Numbered from the stretch's first letter, positions 12,393 to 23,330 are shown. The stretch is DNA of 64,000 nt from Schistosoma haematobium (GCF_000699445.3 NC_067202.1:12677924-12741923); one strand, 5' to 3'. The notes: generated from the letters alone by a model not told the origin. Numbers and translations: made by a program.

Positions 12393-13264
12393 TTTTGTAT
12401 AGTACAAGAACAAGGATTCTAGAAGAATAGCATGAATTCATTTTATTCCGTTGGTTCTCGTCAGCTGCTTACAACTTGTGATATTCTTTGATACAATGAA
12501 ATCATAATTACAAAATGGTTTTGAATTACTTACATGAAAGAGTTTAGCTGGAAGTTATTTTAAAGACATTTCAATATAATATAGCAAATGTGTCAATAAA
12601 TTGAATAGACTGTATATTGTAAATCCATACTTTATCTAAAATAAAGTTCTACAGCATTGATTGTGACAACAGTGCAAACAACCAGAAACAACTGATTATA
12701 TAATGAGTAAACGTTGGTAGGAATAAAATGAGTAAAAATCCAGGTAGTAAAATAAGATTACTAATCTGGAAGACAGACGAAATAAAAAAAGACATAGTGA
12801 TATAATAAATGCAAAAAAATTTTAAGATGCAACGAAGGAATATTTGTCACCAAGGCAAAGAAAGATTAATAATCATCCCCTTTTAAATACAAAAATCAGT
12901 TTCTTAACGCCTAATAACAAGGGTTTCAGTAAACTTCAAAAGACTGGGGTTTCGCTGTTTATCAATCACCTTGAAAGATTGCGAGCTACCGACTTGATGT
13001 CCTGTATCCAGAAGATGTTTGGTAATTGTACTGTTTAGAGTCGTTCTTTCTTTTGTTCTAAAGTCCTTTGGAACATGCTTAAAAAAACATCTAAGATATG
13101 CCCTTCTTTCTACATTTTCAACATAACTTCCAACTAAACCATTTCGTAATTATGATTTCATTGTATCAAAGAATATCACAAGTTGTAAGCAGCTGACGAG
13201 AACCAACGGAATAAAATGAATTCATGCTATTCTTCTAGAATCCTTGTTCTTGCACTTTACAAAA
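12393..13264 (-). mobile_element. Penelope-like element remnant with 129-bp inverted ends
   Basis: A 129-bp sequence at 12,393-12,521 is repeated inverted at 13,136-13,264 with about 3 mismatches. Between them, on the minus strand, lies the end of a Penelope-type GIY-YIG endonuclease. Penelope-like elements are known for flanking direct or inverted terminal repeats. The high arm identity suggests a recent insertion or gene conversion. The arms contain GCAGCTGACGAG, reminiscent of a hammerhead start, but no proper second half is visible. Confidence 0.7.
12846..13115 (-). pseudogene. Penelope-like GIY-YIG endonuclease C-terminus, broken
   Basis: The minus-strand frame reads STITKHLLDTGHQV, then SFKVIDKQRN and LLKFTETLVIRR, then after two stop codons MIINLSLPW and a stop. 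These match the C-terminal part of the GIY-YIG nuclease of Penelope-like retroelements: the ITKHL.DTGH segment, a conserved glutamate in the E-x-x-x-I helix and the LSLPW end. Only about 85 codons remain; the reverse transcriptase is absent. Two in-frame stops make it a pseudogene. Confidence 0.8.
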
Positions 13265-13606
13265 TAATAAAGGGAACTATGTGTATGGAATTTTTGTTGT
13301 TATTATTACTACGCCGATGAACGAAAAGTTATGTAATATCTCACCATCATTATTACAACCTATTTAATTATCAGAAGTCGGGTTAGGCATAAAATTCAGA
13401 TGTGTGTATCAGCTGAGTTATAATTATTATTATTACTATTTACAAGTGTTATTAAAATTATTAGATTAGTTAATAAGACAAAGAAAATGTGAAAGCCATA
13501 AGTAAGAGGGAGTGAAGTGAGGGCATTTCAATTATCAATGACTACTAACATTTAGTGAATTCATAAGGTAGAAAATGATCTAATATATGAATACTTGAAA
13601 GTTTGG
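13265..13606. other. Non-coding stretch
   Basis: Short ATT-rich runs. No feature seen. Confidence 0.4.
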
Positions 13607-13660
13607 GGTTTAGGAGATTGTTGAATTTTATTGAAATAATAAACTGATGTAAGTTAGACC

Positions 13661-14236
13661 GATGAACAAGGAGGATCCGATGCAGACGTAAAGGCGAGGA
13701 TCGGCAAAGCAAGGGTCGCATTCCTACAATTGAAGAACATATGGAACTCAAAACAACTTTCAACCAATATCAAAGTAAGAATCTTTAATACGAACGTCAA
13801 GGCAGTTCTACTGTATGGAGCTGAAACTTGGAGAACTACAACAACCACAATCAAGAAAGTACAAGTATTTATAAATAACTGTCTACGCAAGATACTCAAC
13901 ATCCATTGGCCGGATACCATCAGCAATAGCCTTCTGTGGGAGAGAACAAACCAACTTCCAGCTGAAGAAGAAATTAGGAAAAGACGATGGAAATGGATAG
14001 GACATACATTACGCAAATCGTCAAACTGCATCACGAGGCAAGCTCTAACTTGGAATCCTGAAGGGAAGCGAAAAAGAGGAAGGCCAAATAACACATTGCG
14101 TCGGATAATAGAAGCAGATATGAAAAGGATGAATTACAACTGGACGGAGCTAGAAAGGATTGCCCAGGACAGGGTTGGATGGAGAATGCTGGTGAGCGGC
14201 CTATGTTCCTTCACGAGGAGTAACAGGCGTAAGTAA
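13661..14236 (+). pseudogene. LINE reverse transcriptase C-terminal region
   Basis: An open frame of about 191 codons begins [17 protein letters not shown] and ends SNRRK-stop. It holds the typical region after the RT catalytic part of RTE/SR2-type LINEs: VLLYGAETW, a [10 protein letters not shown] segment, [22 protein letters not shown], and [15 protein letters not shown]. The catalytic YADD part lies upstream and is missing, so it cannot make a working enzyme. No internal stop is seen, suggesting a fairly young copy. The RTE/SR2 assignment is from general knowledge. Confidence 0.85.
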
Positions 14237-14246
14237 GTAAGTAAGT
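13661..14246 (+). mobile_element. RTE-type LINE, 5'-truncated, with GTAA tail
   Basis: Only the 3' end of the LINE is present, closing with four AAGT units instead of poly-A. AAGTTAGACC stands at both borders, a target-site duplication (partly ambiguous with the tail) and the mark of target-primed reverse transcription into a SINE. Related 3' pieces lie at 29.87-30.35 kb (plus) and 35.90-36.63 kb (minus). Confidence 0.85.
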
Positions 14247-14530
14247 TAGACCACCATTGAAATCCTAGAAGCTCTAGATGCCTGTTACATTCTAGTAGGG
14301 GACTTTCGAAAAGGGAATGAAATTAGACATTAGTACTGTTGGGTACCGACTCAGTTGTCTAAAGACTAAGAGTTCGCTAGCAAGACTGAATATCCTGAAT
14401 TCGAGTACAGAGTGCAGAGTCGTAGATACGTATTGTTGAGGAGTCCTATAATATAACAAAGCAGCGATCCAGTACTTTCAGGTTTTCAACAGTGGTTCAA
14501 GATTGATCAGTTAATGAGTTTAATAGAATA

Positions 14531-14959
14531 ATTAATTGGATTTGATCAATAGAATAACAGTGTAGTTGATATTATTGTTACACAGCGATAATGTAAACTT
14601 TTGATATATACGCAAATAAACAGTATCGAACAGAAAGATATTTTCAATTAGTTACTATAAGTTAACCAGTAATTAGTTTTGTATTGTGAATTACTAAAAT
14701 TATAGAATGAAACATCAATTAAGCACTGTAAGAAGCCATGGTCACTGACTTACAAGGAAGTTGGTGTATAAGAAATAATGATGATTCGATTGTACCATTT
14801 CTATAGGGTACAATATAAACTGAATTTATTAGTTCATGTTTGACGGGTAACGGACGAAGTATAAAAGTCATACAAAACTTTCTGAGATTCTAGAAATTTC
14901 GGACGTAACAATTTGAGCTGAATATTTCCTGTGTTATTGGAAATATTTAACACAATCAA
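14531..14959. other. Non-coding stretch
   Basis: No feature seen before the LINE 5' piece. Confidence 0.4.
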
Positions 14960-15312
14960 TTGTGAGGAATAACTTCGCCTGGAGCCCCTCTGGGACTACT
15001 GCCAGTCCCACGCTCGGATAAAAGAGGAAGGTTGGGCAAAGGGTTAACGACCCCATCCCGTAGAAAACTAACTCTCTAAAAAAACGCTAACCAGAAAAAA
15101 ATTATTCAAACCGTTTAAACTCTAACCTGGGAGACAGAAGGTCTTCATTTAGAAGAGTTATGACGCCTCATAGTGAAAGCCGAGTCCTTCAGAAGTCACG
15201 AGGCTGATGCCCCTTCTGACAACCAGAGTAACCATTTATTTAAGTATATAGAATGCTCGTACAATGTGAGAGAACGGGAGAGTCTTCCAAAATTGCTACA
15301 TGGTGAGGAATA
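14960..15312 (+). mobile_element. RTE LINE 5'-end-only insertion
   Basis: It begins AACTTCGCCTGGAGCCC, runs through the GACCCCATCCC and GAAAACTAACTC motifs shared with 37.5 and 45.7 kb, and extends further to a degraded frame reading NARTM-ENGR, which resembles the start of a LINE endonuclease (NVRTMxExGR in RTE types). TGAGGAATAA stands at both ends (14,960 and 15,303), a target-site duplication. LINE copies normally keep the 3' end; this keeps the 5' end. Confidence 0.7.
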
Positions 15313-15334
15313 ATGGTAATTCGTATACAAGATA

Positions 15335-15362
15335 ATTCTTTGATACAATGAAATCATTACTT
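15335..15362 (+). repeat. Fragment of the Penelope terminal repeat
   Basis: ATTCTTTGATACAATGAAAT and the next few bases match the inner end of the 129-bp arms at 12.4 and 13.2 kb. Confidence 0.55.
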
Positions 15363-15734
15363 TTCATAGTTGAAATTATAATGATAATTCATTGTGAAGT
15401 ATTATAATGAACATTAATAGATGTTAAATCAAATTTGAAAACAAAAATTCAATCCTTGTGTAACTTCTTTCATTAAAACATAAGGTCAATGTGAATTAGA
15501 TCAACAATGGTAATGGTCATACTTTCAATAAATTATACTGATGAATAAGACTATACATAGAGTGTAATAAGAAAAATTCTCATTATAAGTTTTGATTTAA
15601 GTAAAATAGAACTAGATGAAACAACTATTGAACTCATTGGAATTTGGAATGAATCATGCTTGAATATGATAATTATGAATAATTATTACATTAAATAGAC
15701 AATAGAATGGTTAGAATAGATAAATGTTTTGAAT
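15363..15734. other. Non-coding stretch
   Basis: No feature seen. Confidence 0.4.
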
Positions 15735-16030
15735 AAACTCCAGTGGAGTCCAATCCGTATCGGGTAGAAACAGGTATCTCTACTTCAAACAATGGATGAA
15801 TGGTTGTGCAAGATCATGGATCGATTAAAGTTAGACATCGACACCACTGGATGTCGGCTTAGTGGTCTAGAGGTTAAACGTTTACGCGCCAAACCGAAGG
15901 TGAGAGGGATCGTGGATGTGCACTTTTGTGGAGTCTCATACCAGGATGAAACGACTGTCCAATGCTTCTAGGTTTTCGATGGTCGTCTAGCTTAAATCGA
16001 CTCATGAATTCAACTATTAATCTTATTTGA
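15735..16030 (+). repeat. HH-SINE A, mosaic copy
   Basis: Sense copy with subtype B upstream region (ATCGGGTAGAAACAGG), A box (AGTGGTCTAGAGGTTAAACG), a deleted B box, a broken ribozyme (TTGTGGAGTCTC; GATGAAACG) and a tail with ATCGACTCATGA. Confidence 0.8.
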
Positions 16031-16450
16031 CCAAATGTTTTTGTGAAAAGATGCCATTTTTCGTTAGTTTACTGGATACGTGTTAAGTATTAGAGTGATA
16101 ATTCTCAGTAAAGATTTCATTTCAAGAGTCTAACGTTATTCAGAATATTATCATATAGATATATCTGCGTAGCGTAGAGCAACATGAAAGATGAAGAATA
16201 TATAGATTGAAAATTACTTTCCAATATGTAGTATTTATTCAATTATTTAATGAACGAAAAAATAATGAAAAGTCCTAAACATTACTTGAACATTAGATAA
16301 ATGACGAGTAAACTCAGCCTAATTTATAGATGACCATGGTTTATAACTGTATTTAATTGAGAAAGAATAAATGTTTGATAATATGGCTCAGAATCGATCG
16401 CAATGGAGTAGATGTATTCACCCTTTATTTTCCTTTAAATCTTTTCCCGC

Positions 16451-16965
16451 TGTTATATCCCGATAAGAACAATGAATAGTAATTTTTGGGATCCGTTTAT
16501 GGACCAATATTATGAGTATATTTTTATCGTATAATTGTTGTGTACCTAAATTGTTCATATTCATGTCGCTCTTATTATAAACTTTAATTTGACCCATAGA
16601 CTATTATTATACGGTTCACCATTCTTGAGTTATGGCCTGTCTATTAATTACTATCTACCTCATTTACAGCCACTTTTGGCTAAATACTGTACAAATGTTA
16701 TTTTCTATTTTATGGTACGTTATGGTCTGTTTGGTTGGTATATAAACCAAGTATGTTTGAAATAAATGATTCATATTGCAGAGGCTGAGATTGGTGTTCT
16801 GAGCTTAACTGGCCGGGCTAGATAGGAAGCGAGACCAATCAGGACTCTAGGCTGCTCGCACGTGTTTTATGCGTCACTGGTTCGACCGATAATTCGCTGC
16901 TCTCTGATTGTCGGTATCGTTGCGTTATCGAATATACAGGGCACACAGGTTCACAAGTTATAACA
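16451..16965 (+). mobile_element. LTR of an LTR retrotransposon
   Basis: It starts TGTTATATCCCGATAAG and ends AAGTTATAACA, matching the LTR at 31,519-32,031 along its whole length. It has a TATA-like GGTATATAAAC and an AATAAATGA polyadenylation-like signal downstream, so promoter and poly-A signals point along the plus strand. The 5-base flanks match poorly (3 of 5), as expected if this is one end of a larger element and not a solo LTR. Confidence 0.75.
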
Positions 16966-17336
16966 ACCTCTGCCACCAATAAATCTGCTCGATTCTAATA
17001 ACCCCGGACTAAACCTTCTAAAGCAACTTAAACACAAGTGAAAAGGTGCGGAGTGCAAAAGGAACGCTTTACTCCAACGTTAGTCGGTGTACAGAAAAAC
17101 GAGGGTATTAATAGAAGTAAACAAGACGTTGGAATTCTGGAGATTTCTGGATCCGTGCTAACTGTATTAGTAATAGTATCAGTAAATATCCAACCAGAAG
17201 TGACACGTGACTCGTCACTTTCTAGATGTTTCTGAGGAGCTTCTATGTAACTGTGACTGGAAAAAGCGTTCCCAAGCACATTATAGACCGCTATGAACTT
17301 TCCTGAGGAATACTTCAGAACTCTCCAACAATCTTA
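16966..17336 (+). repeat. Probable internal 5' region of the LTR element
   Basis: This block between the LTR and the resuming LINE B matches 18,610-18,960: GTGTACAGAAAAACG versus GTGTACGGAAAAAAG, and TTTCTAGATGTTTCTGAG in both. It has no coding match I recognise. It could be an untranslated leader left after deletion of the rest of the element, or a separate repeat. Confidence 0.45.
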
Positions 17337-17544
17337 TACATTTTTATTTCATGAAATATCCTTACCTTTTGAATTAAATCATCCTTCAATAATTTTATCG
17401 ACTAACGCTGATATTGATACTACCTCTACTACTCTGACATTTTTTTGTTTCAATTTTGGTTAAAACACATTCGTACTAGTTTTATATTGCATATGATTAA
17501 CTGGTTGACTTAATAAACTCTATACATTTTTAGATAGATTACAT

Positions 17545-17695
17545 TTTCAGAAGGAGTTTTATAGAGATTTTTAGTAATTTCAATAGTTGAAATCATCAGT
17601 CATTTGAAACTAGACCACCATGGAAAACCTGGGATTACTGGACAGTTGTTTCGTCCCAGTATGGGGCTCCTCAACGGTGCGTATCCACGATTATA
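17545..17695 (-). repeat. HH-SINE A, tail and ribozyme only
   Basis: Antisense tail (CAGAAGGAGTTTTATAG) and a nearly complete ribozyme. On the minus strand the core reads TTGAGGA (C3 to U), stem II is GCCC/GGGA-like and GAAAC is kept. It is truncated just past the ribozyme. Confidence 0.8.
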
Positions 17696-18084
17696 TTTTT
17701 ATCTTATTTCAAATTGAAAATTATCCATTATATAATAATTACCTTTATATCTTAAATTTAAAAAAATATATACATATACTACTACTGAAAACGTTCAAAT
17801 CTTATGGTATGTTACATAATTCATGAACTTCATTAAAAGAAAACAAAAAGGTCACAAGAATCTATTGTTAAGCAAATGACCTATGAAATCTCATGTAAAA
17901 TATACTTAGTGAATAATAAAACCATTAATTCAGTGAATGATTTTTTGTTTTGTTTGTTTGCTTGTTTTTCTTCCAAACGGTTCATCATTTGATCCTTTTT
18001 TTGTGTGAAATTTGACTAAATAATGTTAAACCAAATAACAACTGAAAGAGAACTGATTGAAATATCAAATATATAAAAAAATTA

Positions 18085-18302
18085 GTATCAGAAGGGGTTT
18101 TTCGTAGATATTATAGTAATTTCAATAGTTGAGGTTAAGCGTTCACGAGCGAGACCGATAGATCCTGGGTTCGAATTTCACGAAGCGGGATCATGGATGC
18201 GCACTGCCATGGGGGAGTCGTACAATGGGACGAAATGGCCGTCCACTGCTTCCAGGTTTCCCATGGTGGTTTAGCTTCAATTGACATATGATCTCAACTA
18301 TT
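18085..18302 (+). repeat. HH-SINE A with inverted tail start
   Basis: A short antisense tail (ATCAGAAGGGG) joins directly to GGTTAAGCGTTCACGAGCGA of a sense tRNA-like part with B box GGGTTCGAATTTC. A ribozyme with broken core (CCATGGGGGAG) and a tail follow. Confidence 0.8.
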
Positions 18303-18324
18303 GATATATAAAATTATCAATAAA

Positions 18325-18485
18325 TGGGGGGCGGTGGATTTGTGAATATTGTAGTAAACTTAATAGTTGAATTGATGAGTCGATTTAAAACCTGGTAGCA
18401 CTGGACAACTGTTTAGTCCTAGGTTTTCAATGGTGGTGGTCTAGTTTAGATTGACTCGTGAATTCAACTGTCAATATGTAGAATT
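18325..18485. repeat. Fold-back HH-SINE A piece
   Basis: Antisense tail (GTGAATATTGTAGTAA...TGATGAGTCGATTTAAAACC) meets a sense tail (AGGTTTTCAATGGTGG...GACTCGTGAATTC) near 18,420. Both arms share the GAATTC-side changes (TTGAATTGATGAG / CTCGTGAATTCAA). Confidence 0.7.
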
Positions 18486-18609
18486 GTTAACGTTAGGGTA
18501 TTAACTATGAGTTTCATTAAAGTGAAATGGATGGTATGTTATGTGAATGGTAGAGTAGGGATAGAAGTAATCTGCTACTTTAATGCGTAATACTACTTTC
18601 CTAGTCACT

Positions 18610-18960
18610 TCCTACAGGCCCAAACTATATTAACGCATCAACTAGAACAAAAGAGAAAAGGTGAGGAAATTTGAGTAAGAACTTTACTGTATGTTAGTCT
18701 GTGTACGGAAAAAAGAATGTATCTTTTAAGTTTCGTGTGGCCTTGGGGTTGTGGAACTTTCAGGAAACACACTAAATAAAGTAATGGTTTAGGTAAATGT
18801 CCAGTCAAGAAAGTAATACATGACTCTTTGATTTCTAGATGTTTCTGAGATACTTCGATTCAAAACCGATTAAAAAAAACATTCCTTGGAGTTTTCTGAG
18901 CCTTTAGAGACTCTAGCGTGGGATATCCTATGACTACACAACTCAACTCTTACAATAATA
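18610..18960 (+). repeat. Diverged copy of the LTR-element internal region
   Basis: Shares ordered blocks with 17,030-17,330 but about a quarter or more of bases differ by eye. No LTR adjoins it and no coding sequence is seen. Confidence 0.45.
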
Positions 18961-19732
18961 TGATGATGTAAATTAAGAATGTTTTCGTAAATGTAAAGAA
19001 TAAATAATATTACGAGCATTGTGAAGTGGGTGGGTAGCATTTAAAAATTCTTATTGCACTAACATATCAGGTTTCGAATTGTGAATGACTAAAGCTTTAA
19101 AATAGATTTAGCTGGTTAAACATCTGTCAGAATCTATGACTAAGTTTTGTAAATAATGTCGAAGGATGGAGTTTGAGTATACAATGTGTCACAGAATCAA
19201 GGATGCAAGTAACCTTGGTTGTCAGCACACTCAATACATCTAGTTACGAATCTATACAATCCAAATACATTTTCCTCCGGTTATATAACGGAATATACAG
19301 GAATGAAAATAAGGAGGTAGTCGACAGCTTCTTAAAAACCCTACGAATCCCTTTACTAAAAATGTGCGCATAAATGAAAAATTTCGAGATGCGAACCCAA
19401 GAGTTCTAGTAAGAATTCATGATAAGTTAAGTTCAACCATGTCGGGTATCTGTCATATTTAAACATAAGATTATTGAAATAAATATACAAATGTAATGAA
19501 ATTCAAGTCAACAGTATAGGTCGTTCAAAATGTTAGATGTACAGACGACTGAATTAAAAGGATCCTGATAACTATCAATACTGATTAATACATTGAATCA
19601 ATAATACGCTTGAACCCATAATAAGAGAAGGGTAAAAGAAGATGTTTATATTTAATTGAATCTCAACAAAGTTTAAATGGTTATCATTATGTTAATACAA
19701 ATCTATTCAACAGTATGACAGAGTGAATTAAC
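18961..19732. other. Non-coding stretch
   Basis: The 66-codon frame at 19,173-19,373 matches nothing I know. Nothing else supported. Confidence 0.4.
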
Positions 19733-19962
19733 TGGCTCAGTGGTCTAATTGATTAAGCGCCTGGTGCGAGACTGATAGGTCCTGGGTCCGAGTCCCACGA
19801 GGTAGTGTTGTGGATGCGCACTGCCACAGAGGAGGAGTCTCACAATAGGACGAGACGGGCGTCCAGTGCTTCCAGGTTTTCCATGGTCGTTTAGCCTCAG
19901 TTGACTCATGATCTCAACTGTTGAAACTACTACAATCTCTACAAAACCCCTTCTGATACTGA
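19733..19962 (+). repeat. HH-SINE A, inactive-ribozyme subfamily
   Basis: Sense copy from GGCTCAGTGGTCTAATTG to CCCCTTCTGAT. The B box is GGTCCGAGTCCC. The ribozyme start is replaced by GCCACAGAGGAGGAG, and GAAA is GAGA, so both core motifs are lost while the tail is nearly consensus. Confidence 0.85.
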
Positions 19963-21141
19963 CAATAATAGTAACGCTATTATGAGAGAAAAAATGACAA
20001 TATATAGATTAACGGCTTAGTAACTAATGGTTTCAACCGAATGTAAACTCCCTATTGAGGAAAAACTAATTGTCAGACATCAAATTAAGTAGCAATTCAT
20101 TAGAATTCTTGAAATAAATATATATTCATTACAATTAAAGAGGATCTCTACAAAGATTTCTACATGTGATTATGATAGGTAAATAATCCTTCTTATGTCT
20201 GAAATAGAAAACATTTACAAAGACTAATTATTTTCTTGATTTCCTTCATGCTGTCCAAATGAAAAAAGTAATCATCAAACTATCCTGTCATTATCATTTG
20301 CAACCAAAAAAAGGACAGTTTGTATATACAGAAAATCCAGTGTCAACCAACAGAGATCACCATAAATCTGTGTCTTTTTCTGTGTGCCCATTTTGAGTTA
20401 TGTAATGGAAGAAAGAAAAACTCGTTATTGACTTGTGCGTAGCATATTATCTATATTGAAATATCAGAAAATCAATCAGATAAGTGTAATAAACATAAGG
20501 CGTGGAAGAGATGTACATTGGCTCAGGTTCACATATTGTCTCGGTACAATAAGACGAATTTGAAAAGTAGATCAATAGCAATAGAATTGAAGAAGCAAGC
20601 GTTATTGAGAAAATACTTCGAAAAGACATCGCTGAAAGGTATGTGTATAAGGGAATACTAAAACTCAAGATCTAGTGTGGGATAAAGATCATTGAAATTG
20701 ATGTTATTTATTGTTTTTAGTTACTGAATGCGAAAATCATGCGGACTTCAGACAAAAAGAGGATTAGACAGTAGAACTAAATTTGAACAAGGTTAGATCT
20801 TCTCTTTCTCCCCATAAAGATACAGTGTTTTTAATCAATATATAACTTGTTTGTAAATAAATTCAACTGGCAAGCATTTATTTTTTTATGTGATGAAAGC
20901 TACTTAAATAAATTTCGGAATTACAGCTTAGCCTATTCAATCAGTAGCATGAAGAGAAACTGATGATATTGTTGACTGTAGTTTATCTGCCATAGAACAT
21001 TCGCAAATCAAGATATAAAAACTCCAACTGAAGCAATTTCAGAGACGTTATGATTACATAGTATAATGCTTAATATGATCTATTGCATTCATTCAACTAA
21101 TAAATGGGTCATTGAAGCTAGCCCTCAAATTCACAACAAAC
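19963..21141. other. Non-coding stretch
   Basis: No recognised feature. The frame at 20,447-20,668 is unsupported. Confidence 0.4.
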
Positions 21142-21430
21142 TGGAGTTCAACCGGGTCTGTTGTGAGATAGTAACTCACTGATGACAATGGTAGATATGT
21201 CGCCCAATTTCGTGGATTAGTTGAAGTTAGACATTAACACCGATGAATACCGACTGGCTAAGTAGTTTAGTGATTAAGCGCTCGCGCATGAGACTGATAG
21301 GTCCTGGGTTCGAATCCCGCGAGGCGGGTTCGTGGATGCGCACCACCACAGAGAAGGAGTCTCACGATGGGACGAAATGGCCATCCAATGCTTCCAGGTT
21401 TTCCATGGTGATCTAACTATTGAAACTGAT
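21142..21430 (+). repeat. HH-SINE A, tail-truncated
   Basis: Sense copy beginning in the upstream head (GGAGTTCAACCGGGTCTG), with perfect B box (GGTTCGAATCCCGCG), a broken ribozyme (CCACAGAGAAGGAG; GACGAAATGG) and the tail cut at ATCTAACTATTGAAACTG. Confidence 0.85.
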
Positions 21431-21730
21431 TTTAAACAATAGAACTACTAATCAATTAAATGAAATAAATATATTTCAGATATGATTCAATCAATTCATA
21501 GAGTATCACTTAATAATCAATTTAATGATAAATCAAGAAAAATGCAACCCTCTTATCAATTTTTTGTTCTCAAACATGTTTACAAATTCACACTTTGTAG
21601 CAAAGCTTAACAGTTAAGAAATAAGTTACAAGTAGATAAAATAACACGTTCCATTAATACATGGAATAATCTAAAATCGATTAAAGATAGAATTCTGAAA
21701 ACTAGCTTAATCAAAAACTTATAACGTTCA

Positions 21731-21794
21731 GTAATAATAATGATAATAATAATAATAATAATAATAATTATTATTATTATTATTATTATTATTA
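21731..21794. repeat. Palindromic (AAT)n(ATT)n tract
   Basis: A run of AAT units turns into ATT units, giving a near-perfect hairpin of about 30 bp per arm. A neighbouring (ATT)n tract is at 22,448-22,482. Confidence 0.9.
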
Positions 21795-22246
21795 CTGTCT
21801 AACTCGCTAAACATCAAAGCTGGTAAATGTATATTGAATTATGTGTATGGTTCTATTGTAGACAATTCCTAACCATTGACATAGATTTATAGACAAGATA
21901 GATGTAGGTAAATCAAGGCAGACCACAGTTACAATAATGATGTTCATGACAAAAATACTACTAATAATAACAAATAGACTATTTCAATAGTTTTATTGAA
22001 AAATGTTTACCATTCAATATCATTAGTGATTTCATATTACAATAATTTAAACAAACAAATGAACAGAAGGCGTTAAAAACACGAACTCTCATCTCTATAT
22101 ACACATATATAGATGTGTATAACTCCATACATATATAAACAGATATATATAATGTAAAGAGAGAAAAAAAAGAGAAAATTATGTGACATATGTTCACTTG
22201 CGTTGGCGTCAGTTACCATGTTGATTAATTATGAAAAACAACAATT

Positions 22247-22327
<81 letters not shown>

Positions 22328-22328
22328 T
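22247..22328. repeat. (GAT)n microsatellite
   Basis: About 27 perfect GAT/ATG units in a row, probably length-variable. Confidence 0.95.
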
Positions 22329-22447
22329 TAATATACACTAAAATAATTACATAATATAGGCAACAATAATAATAACCTATAATAATAGTTGACATTAAAT
22401 TTAGACAATAATTCAGTTCAAAATAAGATATATTATATAATTATTTG

Positions 22448-22482
<35 letters not shown>
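22448..22482. repeat. (ATT)n microsatellite
   Basis: About 11 perfect ATT units. Confidence 0.9.
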
Positions 22483-22593
22483 CGAATGGTAATGATCAAT
22501 GTTATATTTCTTGAATCATTTAGTAATATTAATTGAATTCTATTGATTAAATTGAATTGTGGTTACTAGTCTAAATGATTCCGTTTATCAACC

Positions 22594-23330
22594 AAAGGAC
22601 GTGTTTACTGAGCAGCAATTCGTTCCGTTCTACTATATGGTAGTGAAACATGGCCGGTAAGAGTAGAGAATATCCGTAGGTTACTAGTATTTGATCATAG
22701 ATGTCTTCGAAACATTGCTCGTATATCATGGGACCATTGAGTAAGTAACGCAGTTGTTAGGAAACGGGTTCTAGGTAAGGATGGCAAATCAATGGATGAA
22801 GTAGTGAAACTTCATCATTTGAGATGACTTGGATACGTTTTACATTGGCCCAACCAACAACGGTCTCGACGTGCGATGTTTTATGGTATAGGAGTAGGTT
22901 GGAAGAAAGCTAGGGGTGACCAGACCAAAACATGAAGCCACTGATAAGTGGACTGAGTCATGTTGGTAGGTTTAGACTACCTGGTTGGGGACCACAAGAT
23001 GATAGCAACCGATGTTTAGAGACCCTGAATGACATGGCTCAAAATCGTTTGCAATGGTTCAGGTGCATCCACTCTTTGTGTTCTCCCAAATTCTAATCTG
23101 AATTCTTCATGCCCCTTGTTTTTTCTCTTTGCAAATTTATTTCACTGGATTGTTCTCCTTGAATAACATCTCCAAACCTTAATCTTTCCGATTATTGCTT
23201 ATACTGTTACTACCTCTACGACTACGCGATTTGAGTCGACAACTGCATGTCTGTGTTAATGTAGTATGGTAATTAGAACGGATGTACGTACGTACGTACG
23301 AAGTTCTATGTCGTTACTAAATGATTGGCT
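22594..23330 (+). mobile_element. LINE B, 5'-truncated, with GTAC-type tail
   Basis: A broken frame reads AAIRSVLLYGSETWPV, HRCLRNIARISW, VVRKRVLGKDGKS, VKLHHLR and GVGWKKARGDQTKT before frameshifts. The C-terminal MAQNRLQWFRCIHSL-type segment is at about 23,033. These are typical of the region after the reverse transcriptase in schistosome non-LTR retrotransposons. A 3' untranslated part with ACTACCTCTACGACTACG and a GTAC tract (23,284-23,300) follows. Stops and frameshifts make it a dead copy; I cannot name the family. Confidence 0.75.

Larger units (their letters stand above)
13607..14530 (+). repeat. Old HH-SINE A split by a LINE insertion
   Basis: The SINE starts with an antisense subtype B tail (13,607-13,660), is interrupted at AAGTTAGACC by the RTE LINE end, and resumes at TTAGACCACCATTG (14,247) through a switched, sense tRNA-like part and ribozyme (TTGAGGAGTCC) to the tail near 14,520. 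The SINE is clearly older than the LINE. Ribozyme C3 has changed to U. Confidence 0.75.
16375..17480 (+). mobile_element. LINE B 3' fragment split by an LTR element
   Basis: ATGGCTCAGAATCGATCGCA (16,383) matches the C-terminal codons (MAQNR..WRR) of LINE B copies. The matching 3' untranslated sequence resumes near 17,337 (CATGAAATATCC, then ACTACCTCTACTACTCTGAC), aligning with 23.15-23.23 kb. Between them sit an LTR (16,451-16,965) and related internal sequence. The LTR element therefore inserted into an existing LINE. Confidence 0.65.

Noticed and set aside
12440..12480. Hammerhead ribozyme in the Penelope inverted repeats
   Set aside because: Only the GCAGCTGACGAG half looks right; stem II and the GAAA motif cannot be found at the proper spacing.
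13654..14094. 146-codon minus-strand frame
   Set aside because: Shadow of the LINE protein on the plus strand, which has clear family motifs.
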